Positions 1-5,181 of a DNA stretch of 5,181 nt are shown piece by piece. Both the position numbers and the translations under genes were made by a program. Numbering within the stretch: the first letter of the stretch is position 1; every line of letters starts with the position of its first letter. Below the pieces are notes generated by a model. That model saw only the letters and a list, made by a program, of their open reading frames with translations. It had not been told where the DNA came from and did no database searches. The DNA is taken from NCBI GenBank assembly GCA_946481735.1, contig CAMLOU010000212.1:1-5181 (forward strand). Reading direction: 5' to 3'. This stretch comes from an uncultured Cellvibrio sp. GTDB lineage: Bacteria; Pseudomonadota; Gammaproteobacteria; Pseudomonadales; Cellvibrionaceae.

Positions 1-1028
1 CTGTCGTGGTAGAACAGATACCACTTGCCATTAAATTCCACAATGGAGTGATGGTTAGTCCAGCCTAACACCGGTTCAAGGATGACGCCCTGATAGGTAA
101 AGGGTCCGTAAGGATTATCGCCAATAGCGTAGGCGATGTTATGCGTGTCGCCAGTCGAGTAGGAAAAATAATACTTGCCGTTATAAGTGTGTACCCAGGC
201 CCCTTCAAAAAAACGCCGCGCATTGTCGCCCGCCGTTAAGGGTTGGCCCTCTTTGTCCAGCAACTGCACATCTTTTAACGCTTCGGCCAGACTGAGCATG
301 TCGTCATCCAGGCGGGCGATCTTGGGCATTAACGCCGGTTGATCGTCGGCAGGATATTGATCAGCGGTCTGATAATTACCGCTGGCCCAACGTTGTAACT
401 GGCCGCCCCAGATACCGCCGACATACAAATAGTAACTGCCGTCACTGTCTTTGAAGACAGCCGGGTCGATACTGTAGCTGCCCTCAATAGGTTCCGGTTG
501 TGCTTTAAACGGGCCGCTCGGTGAATCACTCACGGCCACACCGATACGAAAAATGCCCTGCTGATCTTTAGCCGGAAAATACAAATAATACTGACCATCT
601 TTTTCAGCGGCATCGGGAGCCCACAGTTGCCGGCTCGCCCAGGGTATATCGTCAAGCGCCAGCGCAACACCGTGGTCTGTCACCTCTCCGCCCACCTTAT
701 CCATCGAAAGCACGTGATAGTCTTTCATATCAAATCGATCACCTTCACCACTGGTGGCAATATCCGTCTTGATATCGTGCGATGGATAAATATAAAGCCG
801 TCCATTAAAGACGTGCGCAGACGGGTCAGCGGTATAGATATGGCTGACCAGCGGCTCGGCTGCAAATTGCGGTTTGCTTTTGGCTTCCATATTTTCCGCT
901 TCAACAGCGGTTGACGATTGTTTATCTGCTGAGCTGGCGGACACGCTGGTCTCTGTGGTCTTATCCTGGCAGGCTAAAAGCGCACCGGACAGGATAACAA
1001 CACTGATGAGCTGAGATTTTCTGAGCAT
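1..1028 (-). CDS. GH43 glycoside hydrolase lipoprotein (beta-xylosidase / arabinofuranosidase type), 3' end truncated
   Basis: Predicted inverting exo-glycosidase acting on xylo- or arabinoxylo-oligosaccharides. The frame runs without a stop through the left edge, giving 342 visible residues. A lipoprotein signal (1-20) is followed by a Ser/Thr/Ala/Glu-rich tether (21-56) and then a five-bladed propeller domain. The three GH43 acidic residues are visible: D68 in TADPSAHVF (catalytic base), D188 in SIDPAVF (pKa modulator) and E275 in RRFFEGAWVH (catalytic acid). TNHHSIVEFNGKWYLFYHD (324-342) is the late conserved GH43 segment, so probably only a few tens of residues of the domain are missing; an appended binding module cannot be excluded. 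The sequence resembles, from memory, GH43 subfamily 1 xylosidases (HIYTADPS and YPSHDI motifs); whether it prefers xylose or arabinose cannot be told from sequence. It follows manD after 40 bases, in an apparent operon. Confidence 0.93.
   Translation of the reverse strand, partial: MLRKSQLISVVILSGALLACQDKTTETSVSASSADKQSSTAVEAENMEAKSKPQFAAEPLVSHIYTADPSAHVFNGRLYIYPSHDIKTDIATSGEGDRFDMKDYHVLSMDKVGGEVTDHGVALALDDIPWASRQLWAPDAAEKDGQYYLYFPAKDQQGIFRIGVAVSDSPSGPFKAQPEPIEGSYSIDPAVFKDSDGSYYLYVGGIWGGQLQRWASGNYQTADQYPADDQPALMPKIARLDDDMLSLAEALKDVQLLDKEGQPLTAGDNARRFFEGAWVHTYNGKYYFSYSTGDTHNIAYAIGDNPYGPFTYQGVILEPVLGWTNHHSIVEFNGKWYLFYHD
969..1028 (-). other. Lipoprotein signal peptide of the GH43 protein
   Basis: MLRKSQLISVVILSGALLAC has a basic start (R3, K4), a hydrophobic core and an LLAC lipobox, with the lipid-modified cysteine at residue 20 (bases 969-971). 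Residue +2 is Gln, not Asp, so by the E. coli Lol sorting rule it should go to the outer membrane. Whether it faces the periplasm or the outside cannot be read from the sequence. Confidence 0.88.
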
Positions 1029-1036
1029 AAATACAA

Positions 1037-1040
1037 CCTG
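1037..1040 (-). promoter_or_regulatory. Ribosome binding site of the GH43 gene
   Basis: CAGG on the minus strand sits 8 bases before the ATG at 1028. It is a short but correctly spaced Shine-Dalgarno match in an A/T-rich 40-base gap after manD, and it supports this start over the internal ATG at 890. Confidence 0.5.
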
Positions 1041-1068
1041 AATAATAAAAAGAATTAACGCGTTTGAA

Positions 1069-2277
1069 TTACCAATGCCACAAGGTGCCATCTTCCAATC
1101 GATTTACCGGGAGGCACGCGCGTTTATAAGGATATTGTGCTGCCAGTTTTTCATCGATATCCACACCGTGCCCCGGCACTTCACCCGGCGTAAAGTAGCC
1201 ATCATCAAAACGGTAAGCATGAGGAAAAACGTCTTCCATTTGTGCGCTGTGCGGCATGTGTTCCTGAATACCGAAATTGGGTACCCAGTAATCAAAATGC
1301 AAGGCCGCACCCATGCACACCGGTGATAGATCGGTAGCGCCATGGAACCCGGTGCGTACATTGAACAGCGCAGCGAAGTCGGCAATACGGCGCAGGTGGG
1401 TGATACCACCGGCGTGAACAATGGTGGAGCGAATATAATCGATCAACTGGTTTTGAATCAGCTCACGGCAATCATGGATGCTGTTAAAAACTTCGCCCAC
1501 AGCCAGAGGCGTCGTGGTGTGTTGGCGAATAAGTTTGAACGCTTCCTGATTTTCTGCAGCGACGGCATCTTCCATCCAGAATAAATGGTAAGGCTCCAGT
1601 TCTTTTCCGAGGCGCGCCGCTTCGATAGGTGTGAGGCGATGATGCACGTCGTGCAGCAAATGCAGATCCGGCCCGAACTCTTTGCGCACTTCGGCGAATA
1701 CTTCCGGGATAAAATTCAGGTATTTTTCCGTAGACCAGGTTTCGACAGAAGGCAGATCACTGTCGGCTGGCTCGTAATTTTTGTTGCTTTTGGCTACACC
1801 GTAGGTTTTCTCGATACCCGGAATGCCGCATTGCACGCGAATTGCCTTGTAGCCTTTTGCTTGTGCTTTTGCGACAGCTTCCAGTGTAGATTCCAGATCC
1901 TTACCGTTAGCGTGGGTGTAGGTCATGATGCGCTCGCGACTGCGACCGCCGAGCAGTTGGTACAACGGCATATTGGCTGCTTTTGCTTTGATATCCCATA
2001 ACGCGGTATCAATCGCCGCCAATGCTGTCATGCCGACAGGCCCGCGCCGCCAATAAGCGCCGCGATAAAAAAATTGCCAGATATCTTCGATCTGGTGCGG
2101 ATCGCGACCAATCAGCGCCGGAATCAGATAATCTTCGAGGTAGGACACTACCGCTTTCTCGCGACCGTTTAACGTACCGTCGCCGACGCCGTAAATACCT
2201 TCATCGGTCATGATTTTCAACGTGACAAAGTTTCTGCCCGGTGAAGTAACAATGACTTTGGCTGCAACAATTTTCAT
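1069..2277 (-). CDS. manD: D-mannonate dehydratase, enolase superfamily (ManD)
   Basis: Cytosolic Mg-dependent enzyme that dehydrates D-mannonate to 2-keto-3-deoxy-D-gluconate in hexuronate catabolism; it has no signal peptide. The 402 residues match the family length. The enolase-type capping domain (about 1-110) carries FVTLKI and the [10 protein letters not shown] loop (71-80), followed by the barrel. Visible active-site residues are the metal ligands D210, E236 and E262, the R147/Y159 dyad described for this family, H212 in HDVHHR, H312 and D316 in FHGATDLSP, and E339. The protein ends in the typical LEDGTLWHW. Alanine at 314 is, as I recall, the residue of the efficient mannonate-specific members, whereas proline there marks weak or gluconate-acting ones. 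The MKIV start is the family's usual start; the nearby ATG at 2285 is out of frame. The Shine-Dalgarno is poor (GAAAGA directly before ATG, or GAG further up). Often annotated RspA or starvation-sensing protein; the context with GH115 argues for mannonate. Confidence 0.95.
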   Translation of the reverse strand: MKIVAAKVIVTSPGRNFVTLKIMTDEGIYGVGDGTLNGREKAVVSYLEDYLIPALIGRDPHQIEDIWQFFYRGAYWRRGPVGMTALAAIDTALWDIKAKAANMPLYQLLGGRSRERIMTYTHANGKDLESTLEAVAKAQAKGYKAIRVQCGIPGIEKTYGVAKSNKNYEPADSDLPSVETWSTEKYLNFIPEVFAEVRKEFGPDLHLLHDVHHRLTPIEAARLGKELEPYHLFWMEDAVAAENQEAFKLIRQHTTTPLAVGEVFNSIHDCRELIQNQLIDYIRSTIVHAGGITHLRRIADFAALFNVRTGFHGATDLSPVCMGAALHFDYWVPNFGIQEHMPHSAQMEDVFPHAYRFDDGYFTPGEVPGHGVDIDEKLAAQYPYKRACLPVNRLEDGTLWHW

Positions 2278-2296
2278 TCTTTCATGCTCGTTAATT

Positions 2297-2310
2297 GGAT
2301 GGTACCAGCC
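2297..2310. promoter_or_regulatory. Operator-like near-palindrome between the GH115 gene and manD
   Basis: GGATGGTACCAGCC is a 14-base dyad with only one mismatched pair and a perfect 8-base core, TGGTACCA. It lies in the 46-base gap, about 20 bases before the manD start. It has no loop, so it would act as a DNA site and not as an RNA hairpin. TGGT and ACCA half-sites recall GntR/FadR-type operators, including the hexuronate regulators UxuR/ExuR, but those have bases between the half-sites and this has none. Chance occurrence is quite possible. Confidence 0.25.
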
Positions 2311-2323
2311 TGCTTTTGTCGAA

Positions 2324-5181
2324 TTAAAAGCGGGCGCTTTGCTCGGGGCCGAGGTAACTGGGCATCAATCCCCCCGTGTTAATCACAATTTTTTGCAAGG
2401 CTACCGCCGGGTCGACCATATAAATGCGCAACTTATGTAAACCCGGTGTCGCAATCTTGTGTTTGCTGAGAATCTTGCGTGAGTCGGTGCGCACGGACTC
2501 TTCCCAGGCCGCCTGGCTCACGTCTTTCACAATATCGACAACCTGTGGTGTCTCGTTACCGAAACCAATCGCGTAGCGCAACCCGCGGTGCGGGAACATA
2601 GGTAAGCTGGGCGCAAAGATCGACTCAACGGTGAATTCGCCGGTGGAGAAAAAATACACCTCATATTCCAGGTAAGGGGCTTTTTTGGGATTTTCGAAGC
2701 TGAAATCAGTGACCGGAAACGGCGCCATTGATGACAAGGTGCGGCCGTGTTGCGGAATCTTTTCCCAGGCAAAGCCGTGCGAGTCAGTCTTCGCGCTGTA
2801 ATTCTCTGCTTCTATCGACACATAACCGTCAGCTTCTACAAACCCGCGCAATGGGGCCCTCGCCTTGGCATCCGGGTTGGTCACATTGACCTTGATGGTC
2901 GCGCCGCCAAAGCCTGTGCCGACGATATGAATGGTGCCGCTAGCCTTTCCTTTTGGGGCCTTATCCCAATCAATACTGACCTGGATGGGCTGGTTAAGCT
3001 TAACTTGTCCACTAGTATTGCTCAGTATAATCCAAGGCTCACTGACTGTGGCTGAAAAATTAAACGGCTGTGTCCCTTTGTTAAATACCTCAATGGTCCG
3101 CTGAGGTTTGCCATAGGGACTGAAACCGGGTAATTGATAAGATGCCGGTGTGGGCCAGGCCTCTTTCATGCCTTCCACCGCGACCCCCATATCGGCAGCA
3201 CCGTGTGCTTCATATTGATGCAACACCGGTAAGGTATTTGCCGGAGGATTATTCCAGTGGGTGTAGCCGATGCGCGGTTGTGACATAAAGTGGTTCCACT
3301 TGCCATCACTCAATTCGGTATGAAATTCCTTTTCCAACGCGGCGTCGCGCCGGAACAGGATTCGTGCCCGCTCCGCATAATCGTTGGTGTTCGCGCGCCC
3401 TTGGCTGGCATAAAGGTGGTTTTTGGCCACCATGTCATACATTTCAGTAATGGTCGCACTGGCTTTGACCGGGTAAAGCACCAATTGGAAAAATGCCGCT
3501 TTATGGGATGCAGGCATTTTTTCGTACAAGGCTTCTGCCCGCTCGGTCAAATCTTTGACTTCAGCTGTAATGCGATCAGCTTCGCCGTAATGCAATTGAC
3601 TGTAGATAAAAGCTTCCTGCAGTTCCGGTTTGCGGCGGCCATTGTGACGGGTATAACCGGTCATCAGGTCGGCTATCTCTTGCGCATGTTCAGCACCGAA
3701 TTCACGCTTCGCCCATAACTCGCCAAATTCTTCGATACGCTCTTTGGGCCAGGCTTCCGGGTTCCAGGCCATGCGCAGGAAAAATTCAATCGGGTATTCC
3801 ATGGGTTTCAAATCGCCCACATTAACGATCCAGATTTTGTTGGCATCGTAATGATAGGCAAGATTCATCTGCTCCCAGATCTTGGCGATAGGGACAGTGT
3901 TGATCCAGCGATAGGAGCGCGGCCCGCCGACATAATCAAAATGATAATACACGCCGGCACCACCGCTACGTTTGCGCTCTTCCGGCGTCGGCAAACGGCG
4001 GATGTTGCCCCAATTGTCATCGCACCACAGCAGGATCACATCATCCGGCACGCGCATACCGCGCTCGTAAAAACCTTGTACTTCTTTGTAAAGCGCCCAC
4101 ACCTGGGGTACTTCGGTCACCGGGCGATCATCAAAGACAGTGGTGAGAATTTCCCGTTGATCGCGCACAATTTTTTCGAGCAGGCCAATATTTTCTCCTT
4201 CGCTCATGGGCTCGTCCTGTTGGCCGCGCATGCCCAGGGTATAAATACTCTCGTAAGGTTTGTTGCGCTTGGCCCCGTCTACCCAAAACTTATATAAATT
4301 TTCGGGATTCTTCGAGTATTCCCACGGGCCTTTGCCATAACGATTCCATTCTTTATCGGCGCGCATCATGGGTTCATGGTGCGATGTGCCCATCACGATG
4401 CCGTATTCATCAGCAAGAATCATGTTTTGTGGGTCATCATCAGCAAAGGCGTTGTTCCACATGGCGGGCCACAAAAAATTCGCTTTCAGGCGCAGCAATA
4501 ATTCGAATACCTTCTCGTAGAACTTATGGTTGTAGTTGCCGTAGTTTTCAATTGTCCAGCCGGTCAGGGCGGGTGCTTCGTCGTTCAAAAAAATGCCGCG
4601 GTACTTCACCTTGGGCGCATCCTGAACGCGTGTGTTCTTCTTGATGTAGATTCGGTCTTTTTGTTTAACGGGAACATCGGCCCACCAGTACCAGGGGGAA
4701 ACGCCGATTTTTTCTGATACATCATAGGTGCCGTAGGTGGCGCCGCGTTTATCGCTACCGGCAATCACCAGCGCGCGAATGACGCCGGGAAAGGGCTTGT
4801 ATACGGTTTGAATATGATAAGCGTCCCACTGGCCTTCGATGTTTTCCGGATTGATCTTGCCGTTTTCAATAAGCTGGTCGATCAGCTCACTCTTGCCGAT
4901 AGCGCCGATAATAATGGCGTAACGGCCCAGCTCCGCCGGGTTATGCACCAGCGTTGGTTTTTTTCCGCTGACGCGCTCAATATCCAGTTGCAGGTTGCCC
5001 ACCGCGCGTTGCACACCTTTGTAATCCTTGTCGTCGACATAGAGGCTCGCCACGTCTTTTTCGCCAACGATAATCACGTGGCCTTTTTTATACTTGGTGC
5101 TGACATAATTCGGTTCGCCCAGCGCAAAGGCAGACGAGCACGCTACTAACAGCAACCAGGCAACAAGCCATTGGACTGGAC
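2324..5181 (-). CDS. GH115 xylan alpha-1,2-glucuronidase, 5' end truncated by window edge
   Basis: Predicted to hydrolyse the alpha-1,2 bond joining glucuronic or 4-O-methylglucuronic acid to xylose in xylan; unlike GH67 enzymes, the family can act on internal as well as terminal decorations. The frame is open to the right edge with no in-frame ATG there, so the true start is outside; residues below count from the TTG at 5155. A hydrophobic export segment comes first, then an N-terminal alpha/beta domain (about 20-170), a TIM-barrel catalytic domain (about 180-480) with family motifs FLNDEAP (189-195), LWPAMW (228-233), TSHHEPM (257-263), MRGQQDEPM (309-317) and LWCDDNWGN (376-384), a helical region (about 480-620), a BACON/Ig-like beta domain (about 681-760) and a C-terminal beta domain starting near VSIEAENY (779-786). 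About 950 residues and this order match the five-domain GH115 enzymes such as the Saccharophagus one. It ends with TAA 46 bases before manD. Family is certain to my eye; substrate detail is inferred. Confidence 0.95.
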   Translation of the reverse strand, partial: PVQWLVAWLLLVACSSAFALGEPNYVSTKYKKGHVIIVGEKDVASLYVDDKDYKGVQRAVGNLQLDIERVSGKKPTLVHNPAELGRYAIIIGAIGKSELIDQLIENGKINPENIEGQWDAYHIQTVYKPFPGVIRALVIAGSDKRGATYGTYDVSEKIGVSPWYWWADVPVKQKDRIYIKKNTRVQDAPKVKYRGIFLNDEAPALTGWTIENYGNYNHKFYEKVFELLLRLKANFLWPAMWNNAFADDDPQNMILADEYGIVMGTSHHEPMMRADKEWNRYGKGPWEYSKNPENLYKFWVDGAKRNKPYESIYTLGMRGQQDEPMSEGENIGLLEKIVRDQREILTTVFDDRPVTEVPQVWALYKEVQGFYERGMRVPDDVILLWCDDNWGNIRRLPTPEERKRSGGAGVYYHFDYVGGPRSYRWINTVPIAKIWEQMNLAYHYDANKIWIVNVGDLKPMEYPIEFFLRMAWNPEAWPKERIEEFGELWAKREFGAEHAQEIADLMTGYTRHNGRRKPELQEAFIYSQLHYGEADRITAEVKDLTERAEALYEKMPASHKAAFFQLVLYPVKASATITEMYDMVAKNHLYASQGRANTNDYAERARILFRRDAALEKEFHTELSDGKWNHFMSQPRIGYTHWNNPPANTLPVLHQYEAHGAADMGVAVEGMKEAWPTPASYQLPGFSPYGKPQRTIEVFNKGTQPFNFSATVSEPWIILSNTSGQVKLNQPIQVSIDWDKAPKGKASGTIHIVGTGFGGATIKVNVTNPDAKARAPLRGFVEADGYVSIEAENYSAKTDSHGFAWEKIPQHGRTLSSMAPFPVTDFSFENPKKAPYLEYEVYFFSTGEFTVESIFAPSLPMFPHRGLRYAIGFGNETPQVVDIVKDVSQAAWEESVRTDSRKILSKHKIATPGLHKLRIYMVDPAVALQKIVINTGGLMPSYLGPEQSARF
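5123..5181 (-). other. Export signal of the GH115 protein (partial), signal peptidase I or II
   Basis: The visible N-terminus reads [19 protein letters not shown] and then LGEP. It is a hydrophobic core followed either by an AFA type I cleavage site (after base 5123) or by LVAC, a good lipobox with its cysteine at 5138-5140. The basic n-region and start codon are beyond the window. The enzyme is therefore exported, but whether it is soluble or lipid-anchored cannot be settled here. Confidence 0.75.

Noticed and set aside
329..529. Minus-strand open frame of 66 codons
   Set aside because: Out of frame with the GH43 reading frame that spans 1-1028 without a stop; the GH43 frame carries SIDPAVF and the other motifs.
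888..890. Internal ATG (codon 47) as start of the GH43 gene
   Set aside because: It would delete a complete lipoprotein signal and lacks the spaced CAGG found before the ATG at 1028.
627..914. Plus-strand open frame of 95 codons
   Set aside because: Antisense to the GH43 domain, which carries its conserved motifs in the minus frame.
1585..2001. Plus-strand open frame of 138 codons
   Set aside because: Antisense to the ManD barrel, whose active-site residues are all intact; the Phe/Cys/Arg-rich translation is typical of a shadow frame.
2278..2323. Terminator or separate promoter before manD
   Set aside because: There is no stem-loop with a T-run and no convincing -35/-10 pair; the palindrome there has no loop.
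3290..3718. Plus-strand open frame of 142 codons
   Set aside because: Antisense to the GH115 helical region; no recognisable protein and no independent support.
3851..4297. Plus-strand open frame of 148 codons
   Set aside because: It lies fully antisense to the strongly conserved GH115 catalytic domain, and its translation shows no family pattern. It is a shadow.
5153..5155. TTG as the start codon of the GH115 gene
   Set aside because: It would begin inside the hydrophobic signal segment, leaving no n-region; the frame stays open upstream and adds further signal-peptide-like residues.
5169..5171. Minus-strand ATG near the right edge as GH115 start
   Set aside because: It is out of frame with the GH115 reading frame.

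Overview
The window reads as part of a hemicellulose-utilisation locus from a Gram-negative polysaccharide degrader. Three genes, all on the minus strand, fill almost all of it: a GH115 xylan alpha-1,2-glucuronidase (5' end cut by the right window edge), a D-mannonate dehydratase of the enolase superfamily (complete), and a GH43 glycoside hydrolase lipoprotein (3' end cut by the left window edge). The lipobox, the outer-membrane-type lipoprotein start, the family mix and a roughly balanced base composition suggest a gammaproteobacterium of the Cellvibrio / Saccharophagus / Teredinibacter kind. That placement is inference from gene content, not from a marker gene.

Layout in the direction of transcription (right to left): GH115 at 5181-2324, a 46-base gap, manD at 2277-1069, a 40-base gap, then GH43 from 1028 through the left edge. 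The gaps are short, hold no recognisable terminator and no convincing promoter, and all genes point the same way, so a single operon is the simplest reading. The operon promoter and first gene(s), if any, lie beyond base 5181. There is no stretch over 300 bases without a gene and no RNA gene, mobile element or CRISPR array that I can see.

The genes form a pathway. Exported GH115 removes (4-O-methyl-)glucuronic acid from xylan. The lipid-anchored GH43 probably removes xylose or arabinose from the resulting oligosaccharides. Cytosolic ManD catalyses the dehydration step of the hexuronate route (glucuronate to fructuronate to mannonate to 2-keto-3-deoxygluconate). The two steps between, a uronate isomerase and a fructuronate reductase, are not in the window and are expected nearby or elsewhere in the genome.

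The families are known. The points most worth a second look are a chemical one (the 4-O-methyl group of xylan's uronic acid falls on the very oxygen that ManD eliminates), the ambiguous export signal of the GH115 protein, and a 14-base near-palindrome between the GH115 and manD genes.
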